Shown: positions 1-9,857, numbered from the stretch's first letter. The stretch is 64,000 bases of DNA from Porphyrobacter sp. AAP60 (GCF_001296025.1 NZ_LJHV01000008.1:1-64000), one strand, 5' to 3'. Notes: generated by a model not told the origin, from the letters alone. Translations and numbers: made by a program.

Positions 1-95
1 TCCTGCCCGACGAATTCGGCCAATCGGCGCGGGCGCAGGGCCGCGTCCGGATCACCCGGCTGGCGGGCGGGGGTGTGGAGGGGGGTGTCAGTCAA
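1..95 (-). CDS. ruvB: Holliday junction helicase RuvB, N-terminal start only (gene runs off the left edge)
   Basis: Reading the minus strand from about position 95 gives MTDTPLHTPARQPG followed by DPDAALRPRRLAEFVGQ, the conserved N-terminus of RuvB, the hexameric AAA+ motor that drives branch migration with RuvA. Only about 31 codons are in the window, so no Walker motifs are visible. The likely start is a TTG at 95 that overlaps the stop of the preceding 76-codon gene; an in-frame GTG at 122 is the alternative. ruvA lies upstream on the same strand, separated by two small genes, which supports the call and suggests one operon. Confidence 0.85.
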   Translation of the reverse strand, partial: MTDTPLHTPARQPGDPDAALRPRRLAEFVGQ

Positions 96-318
96 ACTCG
101 CGTTCTCTCTTTGGTGCTGGCTCACAAAACGCGCTGATGAGTGCTCCGCCAATCCAGTCCCCGCCCTTGGCTTCACAAGCCTCCACTCGATCGCGGAAAG
201 CATCAAAACGCCATAGCGCACCGGCTGCGGCGATCAGAACAAGCAGGCAAAGCCCTCCCCACACCTTAATAGCAGGGTTGAGTTTCGTATTGCCCTTGAT
301 GCCCCTCACAAAAATCAT
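88..318 (-). CDS. Small single-pass membrane protein between ruvA and ruvB
   Basis: The 76-residue product has a short charged N-terminus, one hydrophobic helix at about residues 18-36 (VWGGLCLLVLIAAAGALW), and a soluble tail with two cysteines (positions near 48 and 65) that could face the periplasm. I do not recognise a family. The ATG lies 9 bases past the DsrE gene stop, and the stop overlaps the probable ruvB start, a spacing typical of translational coupling. The coding potential is modest and the gene is called mainly from its packing in the operon and its membrane helix. Confidence 0.55.
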   Translation of the reverse strand: MIFVRGIKGNTKLNPAIKVWGGLCLLVLIAAAGALWRFDAFRDRVEACEAKGGDWIGGALISAFCEPAPKREREFD

Positions 319-327
319 CTCACGGTC

Positions 328-876
328 TCAAAACGGGTTCACCGTAAAGCCATTCGCCTGCAACAGCGCGTGCGCGGTCATGGCGGAAAGCGACATTTCG
401 ACGCCGGGGATCAGGTCTTCGGGCGCGATGCCGTAAGCCGCCGCGCTCTGGCCGCACAGGATAAATCGCACGTCCGCCTCCAGCAGCGCCTCGACCAGTT
501 TGCCTGAAGGGTTATCGCCCTGACGCGAAAGCGGGTTGGCGGCGTGTGCGGCGTTGGTCAGCAGTTCCAGCGAGGCCTTGCCGTGGACGACCACCACCAA
601 CCGGATGTTCTCCGGCGGTACCCCGTTTGCCACATGCATATTGAGGAACCGCGCCGCGCTGTCGAAACCGCGATTGGTCGACCCCTCTGCGGCGGGCGTT
701 GCCACATCGAAGGCGATCGCGAACTGGCTGTCGGCGGGCAGTTGCGTCATCCCCGGCACCGGAGCGTGTGCACCGAATTCGGTCAGCACCGGGCCGGGTT
801 TGAACACGCTCATATCCTGCGCGGCAAGCGGTGCGGCGGTGAGCGCCAGAACCAATGTCAGAGCAATACGCATCAT
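328..876 (-). CDS. Exported DsrE/DsrF-like family protein
   Basis: The 182-residue protein starts with a Sec signal peptide (residues 1-19, ending LAAQ). The mature part has the DsrE-like layout: a first strand FAIAFDVATPA, a central VVVVHGKASLELL strand and turn, and a single cysteine in the segment VRFILCGQSAAAYGI, matching the position of the reactive cysteine in periplasmic DsrE-family proteins. The family is linked to sulfur transfer, but the role of the exported members is not settled. It sits 9 bases downstream of ruvA and is probably cotranscribed with it. A functional link to recombination is not evident. Confidence 0.75.
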   Translation of the reverse strand: MMRIALTLVLALTAAPLAAQDMSVFKPGPVLTEFGAHAPVPGMTQLPADSQFAIAFDVATPAAEGSTNRGFDSAARFLNMHVANGVPPENIRLVVVVHGKASLELLTNAAHAANPLSRQGDNPSGKLVEALLEADVRFILCGQSAAAYGIAPEDLIPGVEMSLSAMTAHALLQANGFTVNPF

Positions 877-885
877 GTCGTCCTC

Positions 886-1494
886 CTAAGATGCCGCCTT
901 CTTCAGCGCCACGCGGATCAGGTCGCCCTCGCTCGCACCCTCGCCCAGTTCCTCCAGCGCCCGCGCCACGGCCTGCGCGGCCACGGCAGGCTTGAAGCCG
1001 AGGTTCTCCAGCGCGCTCGCCGCATCCGCGCCCTTGCTGCCCGCAGGGGCCGCCGCAACGCCAGCCGCAAAGCCGCCGGAGCCGCCCGGCATTCCGCCCG
1101 CCTTGTCCTTCAACTCGTTGACGATCCGCCCTGCCAGCTTCGGGCCGACGCCCTGCGCGCGGGCGACCATCGCGGCATCGCTTTTGCCGCAGGCGTCGCG
1201 CAACTCTCCGGTCGAGAGCGCCGAGAGGATCGCCAGCGCGACCTTGCTGCCCACGCCCTGCACGCCGGTCAACAGCCGGAACCAGTCGCGCTCGCCGCTG
1301 TCGGCAAAGCCCAGCAGGCGCATGTCGTTCTCGCTCACCTGCAATTGCGTGTGGACGGTGCAGCCCTCTCCGACCTCGCCCAGCGCGGCGAGCGTGCGGC
1401 TGGAGCAATGGACAAGGTAGCCCACCCCGCCCACGTCAACCACGGCCCAATCCTCGCCGGTCGCATCAAGCCTGCCTGAGAGTTTCGCGATCAT
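886..1494 (-). CDS. ruvA: Holliday junction DNA-binding protein RuvA
   Basis: The 202-residue product matches RuvA in length and order: an N-terminal OB fold starting [10 protein letters not shown], the [14 protein letters not shown] segment, two helix-hairpin-helix motifs ([16 protein letters not shown] and [18 protein letters not shown]), and a C-terminal domain after a Gly/Ala-rich linker that would contact RuvB. RuvA tetramers hold the four-way junction while RuvB drives migration. The start at 1494 is preferred over an upstream in-frame start six codons earlier because it gives the canonical MIAKLSG beginning. It heads the operon that leads to ruvB and is divergent from aroC, with 79 bases between the two starts. 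Confidence 0.97.
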   Translation of the reverse strand: MIAKLSGRLDATGEDWAVVDVGGVGYLVHCSSRTLAALGEVGEGCTVHTQLQVSENDMRLLGFADSGERDWFRLLTGVQGVGSKVALAILSALSTGELRDACGKSDAAMVARAQGVGPKLAGRIVNELKDKAGGMPGGSGGFAAGVAAAPAGSKGADAASALENLGFKPAVAAQAVARALEELGEGASEGDLIRVALKKAAS

Positions 1495-1573
1495 GGTTTG
1501 TTCTTGGCCCAAGCCGAAAACGGCGTCCAGCCTTTATGGACAGATGCCCACACTTGCGCCAGATGGCGAAACC

Positions 1574-2644
1574 ATGAGCTGGAACACCTTCGGGCGCGTG
1601 CTGCGCTTTACCACTTGGGGCGAAAGTCATGGGCCCGCGCTTGGCGCGGTGGTTGACGGGTGCCCGCCGGGCCTCGCGATCAGCGAAGCGTTCATCCAGC
1701 CCTTCATGGATGCAAGAAAGCCCGGCACCAGCCGCTTTACAACGCAGCGGCGCGAGGATGATCTGGTGCGCATCCTGTCCGGCGCCTTCGAGGGCAAGAC
1801 AACCGGCACGCCGATCAGCCTGATGATCGAGAACACCGATCAGCGGTCGAAAGATTATTCCGACATCGCCCAGCAATACCGCCCGGGCCATGCCGACTAC
1901 GCCTATGATGCCAAATACGGCATCCGCGACTATCGCGGCGGCGGGCGGTCATCCGCACGCGAAACGGCGGCGCGGGTGGCAGCAGGCGCGGTGGCGCGGC
2001 TGGTGATCCCCGAAGTCAGTATCACGGCCTATGTGTGCGAGTTGGGCGGCGATCAGATTGACCCGGCGCGGATCGACTATGCCGAAATCGCGAACAACCC
2101 GTTCTTCTGCCCCGATCCCGAAGCTGCCAAGCGCTGGGAAGCCAAGGTCGATGAAGCGAGGCTGGCCGGATCATCGTTGGGCGCGGTGGTGGAATGTGTT
2201 GCAACCGGCGTCCCGGCAGGCTGGGGCGCACCGATCTATGCCAAGCTCGACAGCGATCTGGCCGCAGCGATGATGACGATCAACGCGGTCAAGGGCGTGG
2301 AAATCGGTGACGGTTTCGCCGCTGCGCGCCTGACCGGCGAGCAGAACGCCGACCGGATGCGGCCCGGCTCTGACGGCAAGCCAGAATATGCCAGCAACCA
2401 TGCGGGCGGCACCGCGGGTGGCATTTCGACCGGACAGCCGGTGGTGTGCCGGGTGGCGTTCAAACCGACCTCGTCGATCCTGACCCCGGTGGAATCGATC
2501 AACGCGGCGGGCGAGGCGGTCGAGGTGGTCACCAAGGGCCGCCACGACCCATGCGTCGGCATCCGCGGCACCCCGGTGGTCGAGGCAATGATGGCGCTGG
2601 TGCTGGCCGATCACAAACTGCTGCACCGCGGACAAATAGCGTAA
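1574..2644 (+). CDS. aroC: Chorismate synthase
   Basis: AroC converts 5-enolpyruvylshikimate 3-phosphate to chorismate, the last step of the shikimate pathway, using reduced FMN. The 356-residue product begins [20 protein letters not shown] and contains the signatures [38 protein letters not shown] and [17 protein letters not shown], then [12 protein letters not shown] near the C-terminal third. The ATG at 1574 is chosen because the family starts there. The open frame extends 27 codons further upstream without family similarity. It is divergent from ruvA and has no obvious operon partner; 138 bases without a gene follow. Confidence 0.97.
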   Translation: MSWNTFGRVLRFTTWGESHGPALGAVVDGCPPGLAISEAFIQPFMDARKPGTSRFTTQRREDDLVRILSGAFEGKTTGTPISLMIENTDQRSKDYSDIAQQYRPGHADYAYDAKYGIRDYRGGGRSSARETAARVAAGAVARLVIPEVSITAYVCELGGDQIDPARIDYAEIANNPFFCPDPEAAKRWEAKVDEARLAGSSLGAVVECVATGVPAGWGAPIYAKLDSDLAAAMMTINAVKGVEIGDGFAAARLTGEQNADRMRPGSDGKPEYASNHAGGTAGGISTGQPVVCRVAFKPTSSILTPVESINAAGEAVEVVTKGRHDPCVGIRGTPVVEAMMALVLADHKLLHRGQIA

Positions 2645-2782
2645 GCGGTAGTACGGCAAGAAAGCGGGCAGTGCGTGCAATAACGCCTTGGCCCGTTGCA
2701 GCGCTGCGCCAATCCGACGGAACATCACGCCTCCTTGTGACCTTTCCCCATGAAAGTTTTTTACAAGCAAGGAGTTTGCCGC

Positions 2783-3613
2783 ATGCCGCAATTCAAAACC
2801 CGTGATGATACCGCGATCCGTTTCAAGGAATTGGGCGAAGGCCGCCCGGTCATTCTGATCCACGGTTGGCCCCTGTCGGCCGACAGCTGGGACCCGGTGA
2901 TGATGCATCTGGCCGAAAACGGCATGCGCGCCATCGCCTATGACCGGCGCGGATTCGGCGCGTCGGATCACGCGCCCGGCGGGTATGATTACGACACCTT
3001 CAGCGACGACCTGGCCGATCTGATCGCGCATCTCGGGCTGACCGACAACATTGCGCTTGCCGGCTTCTCGATGGGGGGCGGGGAAATCGCTCGCTACATG
3101 AGCCGCCATGGCGGCAAGGGCGTCACGGCCGCCGCACTGGTCAGTTCGGTCGTTCCCTACATGCTCAAGACCGATGACAATCCCGATGGCCTGCCCGACG
3201 CGACTTTCCAAGAGATGACGCAGGGCATGAAGGACGATTTCCGCGCGTTCTTCACCGGCTTCTTCAAGGATTTCTACGGTGTCGGCGGCCCGGGTACGCA
3301 GGTCAGCGACGAAGAACGGCACTGGGCATGGCTGACCACGATGAAGGCATCGCAATATGCCACGCTGCAATCAGCCGCGGCGTTTGCCTACACCGATTTC
3401 CGCCCCGATCTGCCGCACTTCAAGGTTCCCACGCTGGTCATCCACGGCACCAACGATCAAACCGTTCCTATTGATGCAACGGGCCGTGCAGCAGCGCAGC
3501 ATATCGAAGGCGCGACACTGATCGAATATGCCGATGAACCCCATGCGGTGTTCGCCACCGTCACCGATCGCCTCAAGACCGATCTGGCCGAGTTCTTCGC
3601 TGCCAATATCTGA
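2783..3613 (+). CDS. Alpha/beta hydrolase, non-heme chloroperoxidase type
   Basis: The 276-residue protein has the alpha/beta-hydrolase fold with the oxyanion [10 protein letters not shown] loop, the nucleophile elbow GFSMGGG (Ser96), the acid in [11 protein letters not shown] (Asp225) and the catalytic His in EPHAVFAT (His254). It is close to cofactor-free haloperoxidases/perhydrolases, which make peracids or hydrolyse esters; the true substrate cannot be read from sequence. The start at 2783 is supported by AAGGAG at 2769-2774, eight bases upstream. It lies directly before ahpC, so a role in peroxide metabolism is plausible but only inferred. A 12-bp-stem hairpin follows the stop. Confidence 0.9.
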   Translation: MPQFKTRDDTAIRFKELGEGRPVILIHGWPLSADSWDPVMMHLAENGMRAIAYDRRGFGASDHAPGGYDYDTFSDDLADLIAHLGLTDNIALAGFSMGGGEIARYMSRHGGKGVTAAALVSSVVPYMLKTDDNPDGLPDATFQEMTQGMKDDFRAFFTGFFKDFYGVGGPGTQVSDEERHWAWLTTMKASQYATLQSAAAFAYTDFRPDLPHFKVPTLVIHGTNDQTVPIDATGRAAAQHIEGATLIEYADEPHAVFATVTDRLKTDLAEFFAANI

Positions 3614-3628
3614 CACCAATCAATGTCC

Positions 3629-3659
3629 CTGCGGCGGCCCCTATGACGGGCCGCCGCAG
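3629..3659 (+). terminator. GC-rich hairpin after the hydrolase gene
   Basis: CTGCGGCGGCCC and GGGCCGCCGCAG form a perfect 12-bp stem around a 7-base loop, beginning 15 bases after the hydrolase stop. There is no T-tract, so it is either a weak or Rho-assisted terminator or an RNA-stabilising end. Confidence 0.55.
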
Positions 3660-3722
3660 CAGGACCGGACCCGATCATGTTTCGATAAAAGCGATCGGTT
3701 CCCGCGCCACAGATTGAAAAAA

Positions 3723-3739
3723 GCGATCTTCGCAATCGC
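3723..3739. promoter_or_regulatory. Inverted repeat upstream of ahpC, possible peroxide-regulator site
   Basis: GCGAT and ATCGC face each other across 7 bases, about 92 bases before the ahpC start, within an AT-richer leader that also has GATTG at the left and CAATC at the right. The geometry resembles LysR-family half-sites, and ahpC/katG are classical OxyR targets. No oxyR gene is in the window and the match is weak, so this is only a candidate. Confidence 0.25.
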
Positions 3740-3830
3740 AACAATCAACTTTTGTGCAGCGCAAAACACCTTATCTGGGCATCACAAGCTTCAACCAAAC
3801 CTCTCAACCCCATCAAAAGGACAAACTCCC

Positions 3831-4397
3831 ATGGGTATCATCGGTTCGACCATCCAGCCCTTCACCGCCACCGCTTTCCAGGCTGGCAAGGACTTCTTCG
3901 ACGTCACCAACGAAGACCTCGCAGGCAAGTGGTCGGTGTTCTTCTTCTATCCGGCCGACTGGACCTTCGTTTGCCCGACCGAGTTGGAAGACATGGGCGA
4001 AAAGTACAGCCAGCTGCAGGCCATGGGCGTTGAAGTCTATGCCGTCAGCACCGACACGCATTTCAGCCACAAGGCCTGGCATGACAATTCGGACAAGATC
4101 AGCAAGCTGACCTTCCCGTTCCTGGGTGACCAGAATCACGTATTGTCGAATCAGTTCGGCGTGCTGCGTCAGGATTCGGGCCTTGCCGATCGTGCGACCT
4201 TCGTGGTCGATCCGGACGGCGTGATCCAGATCATGGAAATCACCTGCGAAGGCGTGGGCCGCAATGCCAACGAACTGACCCGCAAGATCAAGGCCGCCCA
4301 ATATGTGCGCGCCAACCCCGGTCAGGTCTGCCCGGCAGCGTGGGAAGAAGGCAGCGACACGCTGGCCCCTTCGCTCGATCTCGTCGGCAAGATTTAA
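3831..4397 (+). CDS. ahpC: Alkyl hydroperoxide reductase subunit C (2-Cys peroxiredoxin)
   Basis: AhpC reduces hydrogen peroxide, organic peroxides and peroxynitrite, and is recycled by AhpF. The 188-residue product carries the peroxidatic Cys48 in [11 protein letters not shown] and the resolving Cys167 in GQVCPAAW, with the conserved [10 protein letters not shown] strand before the active site, so it is a typical 2-Cys enzyme of AhpC type. The start at 3831 follows AAAAGGA at 3815-3821. A long AT-richer leader before it suggests its own regulated promoter. ahpF follows after 303 bases and katG after that, forming a peroxide-defence block. Confidence 0.97.
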   Translation: MGIIGSTIQPFTATAFQAGKDFFDVTNEDLAGKWSVFFFYPADWTFVCPTELEDMGEKYSQLQAMGVEVYAVSTDTHFSHKAWHDNSDKISKLTFPFLGDQNHVLSNQFGVLRQDSGLADRATFVVDPDGVIQIMEITCEGVGRNANELTRKIKAAQYVRANPGQVCPAAWEEGSDTLAPSLDLVGKI

Positions 4398-4700
4398 GCC
4401 GACCACCGAACCGGCCAGCGCGGGGCTTCTCCCCCCTCCCCCTCGGCACCGCGCTGGCCGTAAAATCCCGAGAGCCTGAGCCCTCGGGTCGTAGCCGGGA
4501 CCGGATGTGCCCGCCCCTCCCCTTTGGGCAGGGCCACCGGTCCCGCGTTACCCAACCAAACGCCCCTTCCTCGTCATTGCGAGGAGCCGGAGGCGACGCG
4601 GCAATCCATGGCCTCACGTTACTGCCGCTGGAACGATCATTCCATGGATTGCCACGTCGCCCCTTGTGGGGCTCCTCGCAATGACGAAGGACACACTGCC
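4398..4700. other. Intergenic region between ahpC and ahpF
   Basis: This 303-base stretch has no convincing gene. Its main content is the long hairpin repeat at 4572-4686. The left part (4398-4570) is GC-rich and contains short C-rich runs, with no recognisable promoter. The in-frame extension of ahpF through this region is not similar to the family and is rejected. Confidence 0.6.
4572..4686. repeat. REP-like inverted repeat (about 40-base arms)
   Basis: The left arm at 4572-4611 starts CGTCATTGCGAGGAGCCGGA and ends GGCAATCCATGG. The right arm at 4642-4686 is its near-complete reverse complement, ending GGCTCCTCGCAATGACG, with about 30 bases of loop. This element type (CATTGCGAGGAGC...GCAATCCATGG) is a widely scattered intergenic repeat in proteobacteria. 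It lies in the ahpC-ahpF transcript and ends 14 bases before the ahpF start, so it could act as an mRNA processing or stabilising hairpin that sets AhpC above AhpF. Confidence 0.85.
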
Positions 4701-6290
4701 ATGCTCGACGCCGCCATGCAGGCCCAGCTCAAAACCTACCTCGGCAACTTGCGCGAGGGCATCGAACTTGTCGCCAGCATCGATGACAGCGAAAAGTCGC
4801 GTCAGACCCGCCAGCTGATCGAACAGATCGCCGCGCAGCACGATCTTGTCACCGCCCGGTTTGACGGGACGGATGATCGCAAGCCCAGCTTCATCATCCG
4901 CCGCGCTTCGGACGCAACGAAGTGGGTGCGCTTTGCCGGCCTGCCGATGGGCCACGAATTCACGTCGCTGGTGCTCGCGTTGCTGTGGGCCGGCGGCCAC
5001 CCGCCCAAGGTTGACGCCGACCTGATCGAACAGGTGCGCGCGCTGGAAGGCGACTTCCATTTCGAGATGTTCTTCTCGCTGAGCTGCCACAACTGCCCCG
5101 ATGTGGTGCAGGCGTTGACGCTGATGGCGCTGGAAAACCCGCGCATCACGGCAACACTGATCGAAGGCGGCACCTTTCAGAGTGAAGTCGAAGCACGCGA
5201 CATCATGGCTGTGCCTGCGACCTTCCTCAACGGTGAGCCGTTCTACAACGGCAAGATGGAACTGGCCGAAATCCTGTCGAAGCTGGATGTGAACGCTGAT
5301 GCGCGTGCAGCCGAAAAGCTGGCCGCCAAGGCTCCGTTCGAGGTGCTGGTGATCGGTGGCGGCCCCGCTGGTGCATCGGCGGCGGTCTATACCGCGCGCA
5401 AGGGTTTCCGCACCGGCATCGCGGCAGAACGCTTTGGCGGGCAGTTGATGGATACACTCGGTATCGAAAACCTGCCGGGCACCCCCTACACCGAAGGCCC
5501 TAAGCTGACGGAAAGCCTGAAGAGCCACGTTGGCGAATACGAAATCGATCTGATGGATCTCGCCCGCACGGTGGAACTGAAGCCAGCCAAGGACGTGGGC
5601 GGCTATCACGAGGTCGTGATGGCCAATGGCGCCGCCTTGCGCGCACGTTCGCTGGTGCTCTCCACCGGCGCGCGCTGGCGCAACCTCGGCGTGCCGGGCG
5701 AGGCCGAGTATCGCAACAAGGGCGTGGCCTATTGCCCGCACTGCGATGGGCCGCTGTTCAAGGGCAAGCGGATCGCAGTCATCGGCGGCGGCAATTCCGG
5801 CGTCGAAGCAGCGATCGATCTTGCCGGGATCGTCGGCCACGTGACGCTGATCGAATTCGACACCAAGCTGCGGGCTGACGAAGTGCTGCAACGCAAGCTG
5901 CGCTCCATGCCCAACGTGGAGATCATCACCAATGGCCAGACCACCGAAGTGCTGGGTGACGGCACCCGCGTGAACGGCCTTGTCGTGAAAGACCGTGCGA
6001 GCGGCGATGAACGGCAAATCGTGCTGGAAGGCGTGTTCGTGCAGATCGGCCTTGTTCCCAACACCGAATGGTTGCGCGAAACCGGCCTTGAACTCAGCAA
6101 GCACGGTGAAATCGTGATCGATGATCACGGCGCAACCAACCTGCCGGGTATCTACGCGGCGGGCGATTGCACCACCGTGCCGCACAAGCAGATCGTTGTC
6201 GCGATGGGCGAAGGCGCAAAGGCGGGCCTTGGCGCGTTCGACTTCCTGATCCGCAACGAGACGGTGGCGGAAGTGGCGCAGGCTGCGTAA
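4701..6290 (+). CDS. ahpF: Alkyl hydroperoxide reductase subunit F
   Basis: AhpF is the NADH-dependent flavoprotein that passes electrons to AhpC. The 529-residue product has the full domain order: an N-terminal double thioredoxin-like domain with the redox pair Cys129/Cys132 in SLSCHNCPD, an FAD motif [17 protein letters not shown], the thioredoxin-reductase-like pair Cys345/Cys348 in [10 protein letters not shown], the NADH motif [15 protein letters not shown], and the C-terminal [15 protein letters not shown]. The cysteine numbering equals that of the E. coli protein, which supports the ATG at 4701. The upstream in-frame region lies within the repeat hairpin and is not coding. Confidence 0.97.
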   Translation: MLDAAMQAQLKTYLGNLREGIELVASIDDSEKSRQTRQLIEQIAAQHDLVTARFDGTDDRKPSFIIRRASDATKWVRFAGLPMGHEFTSLVLALLWAGGHPPKVDADLIEQVRALEGDFHFEMFFSLSCHNCPDVVQALTLMALENPRITATLIEGGTFQSEVEARDIMAVPATFLNGEPFYNGKMELAEILSKLDVNADARAAEKLAAKAPFEVLVIGGGPAGASAAVYTARKGFRTGIAAERFGGQLMDTLGIENLPGTPYTEGPKLTESLKSHVGEYEIDLMDLARTVELKPAKDVGGYHEVVMANGAALRARSLVLSTGARWRNLGVPGEAEYRNKGVAYCPHCDGPLFKGKRIAVIGGGNSGVEAAIDLAGIVGHVTLIEFDTKLRADEVLQRKLRSMPNVEIITNGQTTEVLGDGTRVNGLVVKDRASGDERQIVLEGVFVQIGLVPNTEWLRETGLELSKHGEIVIDDHGATNLPGIYAAGDCTTVPHKQIVVAMGEGAKAGLGAFDFLIRNETVAEVAQAA

Positions 6291-6295
6291 GCTAC

Positions 6296-6386
6296 GTGCC
6301 CACCCCTAACCCCTCCCGCAGGCGGGAGGGGGACTGGTTGCGCTGATAATCCCCTCCCGCCTGCGGGAGGGGTTGGGGGTGGGCAC
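6296..6386. repeat. Long hairpin repeat after ahpF
   Basis: The left arm (6296-6332) begins GTGCCCACCCCTAACCCCTC and the right arm (6351-6386) is its reverse complement, ending GTTGGGGGTGGGCAC, with an 18-base loop. Each arm also contains the small palindrome CCTCCCGCAGGCGGGAGG or its mirror, so alternative folds are possible. It starts 5 bases after the ahpF stop, has no T-tract, and is probably a dispersed intergenic repeat that ends or protects the ahpF mRNA. Confidence 0.8.
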
Positions 6387-6431
6387 GAAAGGCCCGCCCT
6401 TTCTTTTGCCGTCTATGCTCACTAATCGCCT

Positions 6432-6463
6432 CAATCAATCAAACCCTCCGCATTAATCGATTG
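6432..6463. promoter_or_regulatory. CAATC/GATTG inverted repeat in the katG promoter region
   Basis: CAATC occurs twice (6432-6436, 6436-6440) and is mirrored by GATTG at 6459-6463, about 90 bases before the katG start. The ahpC leader holds GATTG and CAATC too. A shared peroxide regulator is possible. The arms are only 5 bases and chance cannot be excluded. Confidence 0.22.
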
Positions 6464-6553
6464 GACGCTCCATCCCGAAAGCGTCATTCTCTCTCCATAG
6501 ACCACGCTCTCGGGGCGAGTCTGACGCAATCAAAACGCGAGGAGAGAACGATC

Positions 6554-8767
6554 ATGGATGCAAAAACTGGCGAGATGAGCGGTTGCCCGTTCCACGGCAG
6601 CCAAGAGATGCGCAGCCTGCTGGGCCGCACCAACCGCGATTGGTGGCCCGAGGCGATGCAGCTCGATATCCTGACCGAAGGCGGCAAGAGCGCCAATCCC
6701 TACGGCGAAGATTTCGACTATGCCGAGGCCTTCAACGCGCTGGATTACAACGCCCTCAAGGCCGATCTGACCGCGCTGATGACCGACAGCCAGCCGTGGT
6801 GGCCGGCCGATTACGGGCATTACGGCCCGTTCTTCATCCGCATGGCCTGGCACGCGGCCGGCACCTATCGCACCGGCGACGGGCGCGGTGGTGCGAGCTC
6901 CGGTCAGCAGCGGTTCGCGCCGCTCAACTCCTGGCCCGACAACGGCAACCTCGACAAGGCACGCCGCCTGCTGTGGCCGATCAAGCAGAAATACGGCAAG
7001 AACATCAGCTGGGCCGACCTGTTCATCCTGACCGGCAATGTCGCCATTGAAAGCATGGGCGGCCCGGTGTTCGGCTTCGGCGGCGGCCGTGCCGATGTGT
7101 TCGAGCCCGAAAGCGTCTATTGGGGTACCGAAGAACAGTGGGTCAACGAAGGCGTGGCCACCCGCATCCAGCCCAAGGAAGGCATGGCGCTCGACAACCC
7201 GCTCGCCGCGATCCAGATGGGCCTGATCTACGTCAATCCCGAAGGGCCGGGCGGCGATCCGCACGATCCCGAAGGCATGGCCCGCGACATGCGCGAAACC
7301 TTCGCCCGCATGGCGATGAACGACGAGGAGACCGTGGCGCTCACCGCTGGCGGACACGCCTTCGGCAAATGCCACGGCGCGCACCCGGCCGACACCTTCG
7401 GCGGAGCGCCGGAAAGCGAAGACCTGCACCTGATGGGCTTCGGCTGGCTCAATGACGAAGCTGAAATCGCTGCGGGCAACATTACCACCTCCGGCATCGA
7501 AGGCGCGTGGACACCCAATCCGACCGCTTGGGGCAATGACTACTTCCGGCTGCTGTTCAAATATGAATTCGAACTGGTGAAGTCGCCCGCCGGGGCGCAT
7601 CAATGGACGCCGATCAACCCCGATCCCGAAGACATGGCCCCGGACGCGCGCGATCCGTCGAAGAAGGTGCCGACCATCATGACCACCGCCGACATGGCGC
7701 TGAAGCGCGATCCGGAATATCGCAAGATTTCCGAGAAGTTCCTGAACGATCAGTCCGCGCTCGACGATGCCTTTGCCCGCGCATGGTTCAAACTGTGCCA
7801 CCGCGATATGGGGCCGAAGGTGCGTTACATGGGCCCCGAAGTGCCGGAAGAAACGCTGATCTGGATGGATCCCGTTCCGGCTGGCACCACGCCTTCGGAT
7901 GCGGAAATCGCGCGGTTCAAGGACGCGATCCTTGGCAGCGGGCTTTCGGTGCGCGAACTGGTCAAGGCGGCGTGGGCTTCGGCCTCCACCTATCGCAATT
8001 CCGACCATCGCGGCGGCGCCAATGGCGCACGCATCCGGCTAGAGCCGCAGCGCGGCTGGGCGGTCAATGATCCGGAAGAACTGGGCAAGGTGCTGGACAC
8101 CATCGAAGCGCACCGTGGTTCGCTGAGCATGGCCGATGCGATAGTGCTGGCAGGCTCGGCAGCCGTCGAGAAGGCCGCGAAGGATGCCGGGTTCGATGTG
8201 ACCGTGCCGTTCATGGGCGGTCGCGGCGATGCGACCGACGAACACACCGATGCCGAAAGCTTCGAGCCGCTGGAGCCGTTTGCCGATGGCTTCCGCAACT
8301 ACCTGAAGACCAAGGCAAGCGTGAAGACCGAGGACATGTTGATCGACCGGGCGCATCTGCTCGGCCTGTCGATCCCGGAACTGACCGTGCTGGTTGGCGG
8401 GATGCGGGCGCTGGGTGCGGTGAGCGATCACGCCCATCACGGCCACCGCATCGGCGTGCTCACCGAAACGCCGGGCAAGCTGACGCCGGACTTCTTCCGC
8501 AACCTCTTGGACATGAACACCAAGTGGGCGCCCGTGGATGAAAGTGGTGACGAGGAATATGTCGGCACCGACCGCAAGACCGGCGAGGAGCGCTGGCGCG
8601 CGACCCGCACCGATCTGGTGTTCGGATCAAACTCGCAATTGCGCGCCCAGGCGGAAGTCTATGCCGAAGCCGGAAACGAGGGCAAGTTCGTGTGCGACTT
8701 CATCTCGGCCTGGAACAAGGTGATGAATGCCGATCGTTTCGACGTGAGCTACGCCAAGTATCACTGA
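6554..8767 (+). CDS. katG: Bifunctional catalase-peroxidase KatG
   Basis: KatG is a heme enzyme that dismutates hydrogen peroxide and has peroxidase activity. The 737-residue product has the normal duplicated two-domain length. The distal pocket is in [11 protein letters not shown] (Arg96, Trp99, His100), the tyrosine of the Met-Tyr-Trp adduct in [13 protein letters not shown], the methionine in [10 protein letters not shown], and the proximal heme ligand in [12 protein letters not shown]. The C-terminal half repeats the fold without a functional heme site, as is normal. The start at 6554 follows GAGGAGAGAACG. A clear intrinsic terminator follows at 8801, so katG is likely its own transcription unit. 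Confidence 0.98.
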   Translation: MDAKTGEMSGCPFHGSQEMRSLLGRTNRDWWPEAMQLDILTEGGKSANPYGEDFDYAEAFNALDYNALKADLTALMTDSQPWWPADYGHYGPFFIRMAWHAAGTYRTGDGRGGASSGQQRFAPLNSWPDNGNLDKARRLLWPIKQKYGKNISWADLFILTGNVAIESMGGPVFGFGGGRADVFEPESVYWGTEEQWVNEGVATRIQPKEGMALDNPLAAIQMGLIYVNPEGPGGDPHDPEGMARDMRETFARMAMNDEETVALTAGGHAFGKCHGAHPADTFGGAPESEDLHLMGFGWLNDEAEIAAGNITTSGIEGAWTPNPTAWGNDYFRLLFKYEFELVKSPAGAHQWTPINPDPEDMAPDARDPSKKVPTIMTTADMALKRDPEYRKISEKFLNDQSALDDAFARAWFKLCHRDMGPKVRYMGPEVPEETLIWMDPVPAGTTPSDAEIARFKDAILGSGLSVRELVKAAWASASTYRNSDHRGGANGARIRLEPQRGWAVNDPEELGKVLDTIEAHRGSLSMADAIVLAGSAAVEKAAKDAGFDVTVPFMGGRGDATDEHTDAESFEPLEPFADGFRNYLKTKASVKTEDMLIDRAHLLGLSIPELTVLVGGMRALGAVSDHAHHGHRIGVLTETPGKLTPDFFRNLLDMNTKWAPVDESGDEEYVGTDRKTGEERWRATRTDLVFGSNSQLRAQAEVYAEAGNEGKFVCDFISAWNKVMNADRFDVSYAKYH

Positions 8768-8800
8768 GCGTATCACTGAGACGACTGGTACGATGTCAAA

Positions 8801-8834
8801 GGGCCTCCGGTAGCAATACCGGGGGCCCTTTTTT
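8801..8834 (+). terminator. Rho-independent terminator of katG
   Basis: GGGCCTCCGGTA pairs with TACCGGGGGCCC (12 bp, one G-T wobble) around a GCAA tetraloop of the GNRA type, directly followed by six T residues at 8829-8834. It lies 33 bases after the katG stop and 9 bases before the end of the convergent LytTR gene. Confidence 0.93.
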
Positions 8835-8842
8835 ATGCCCCT

Positions 8843-9682
8843 TCACAACCAGCGCACATCGCGCAGATCGGCCACCTTGGCGCGGGCGACCGGAGCCTCG
8901 ATCCCGCGCGGCAGTTTCAGGCGGATATTGCGCCCGTCGCGCAGCACATCTTCCACCGCGCCGCGCGCTACCCACCAACTGCGGTGCACCTGCATGCCTT
9001 CAAGCTCGCCCAGCAGCGCAATCCCGTCACGCAACCGCATCAGCACCAATGCCGATCCCAGCGCGGTGTGAACGCGCAGGTAGTGGTCTTCCATCTCCAG
9101 CGCGATGATATCGCTGCCAAGGTCAGCCGGAAGCTGGTCGAACAGCGGGTTGGGCGGTGGAACCGGCGGCACAGGGGCCGGGGCAAACACCGGAGAAAGC
9201 ATTGGCGCAGGCATCGGGCCCGGGGCGGCCATCGGCGGCGGGGCGCCGGCGGGGGCGATTTCCCCCGGCTTGGCCAGATTGAAGAATGCGGTCACCGCGC
9301 CGCCGATCACCAATACCGAAAAATAGGTCGCCATCGCCGATTCAAGGCCGGGCCATGAAGGGGCATTCGGCAGGCTGCCGATCGTAATGATCGCAGCCGA
9401 CATCGGAAAAGTCGCAATCAGACAGGTGCCGATCAGCAGCGCCCAGCGCGGCAGATCGAGCGTGCGGTGCGCCCATGTCGCCAGCGGGTCCATCGGGCGG
9501 TAAAAGACATAGCCGAGCAAGGCAAAGCCGGTCCAGCTGGCAACCCGCACAGGCAAGGGCGCGGCGCTGCTGCCGAACGGCCCGATCACCCCCAGAAACA
9601 CGCCGATCGCCACCATGACCGCCAGATCGATCACGATCCGGCGCACAAGATTGCGGCGCGGGAGACCCGAAGGGCTGTTCAT
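8843..9682 (-). CDS. Membrane-anchored LytTR-family transcription regulator
   Basis: The 279-residue protein has about four hydrophobic helices in its first 150 residues (around VIDLAVMVAIGVFLGVIG, VASWTGFALLGYVFY, ALLIGTCLIATFPMSAAII and MATYFSVLVIGGAVTAFF), then a Pro/Ala/Met-rich linker, then a C-terminal LytTR DNA-binding domain (ALEMEDHYLRVHTALGSALVLMRLRD through QVHRSWWVARGAVEDV). LytTR domains bind DNA with a beta-fold; with no receiver domain the membrane part is presumably the sensor. The start at 9682 is the first with a good membrane topology. The gene is divergent from the DUF2306 gene, its likely target by position. Confidence 0.85.
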   Translation of the reverse strand: MNSPSGLPRRNLVRRIVIDLAVMVAIGVFLGVIGPFGSSAAPLPVRVASWTGFALLGYVFYRPMDPLATWAHRTLDLPRWALLIGTCLIATFPMSAAIITIGSLPNAPSWPGLESAMATYFSVLVIGGAVTAFFNLAKPGEIAPAGAPPPMAAPGPMPAPMLSPVFAPAPVPPVPPPNPLFDQLPADLGSDIIALEMEDHYLRVHTALGSALVLMRLRDGIALLGELEGMQVHRSWWVARGAVEDVLRDGRNIRLKLPRGIEAPVARAKVADLRDVRWL

Positions 9683-9857
9683 GTGCCCTTGGTGCCTGCC
9701 CGTTCGCGCTTCGTAAAGTGGCAAACCACCGATCTTGCGGCGGTTTCGCGCCATTTCGCGCAAACCCGGCCCCATCGGCGCAAGCGCGATTGCGCGCCAA
9801 CGGGGCGGCGGCATCCTGATCCCAGCAAGCAACAACCTGCCAAGACGGAGACCTGCC

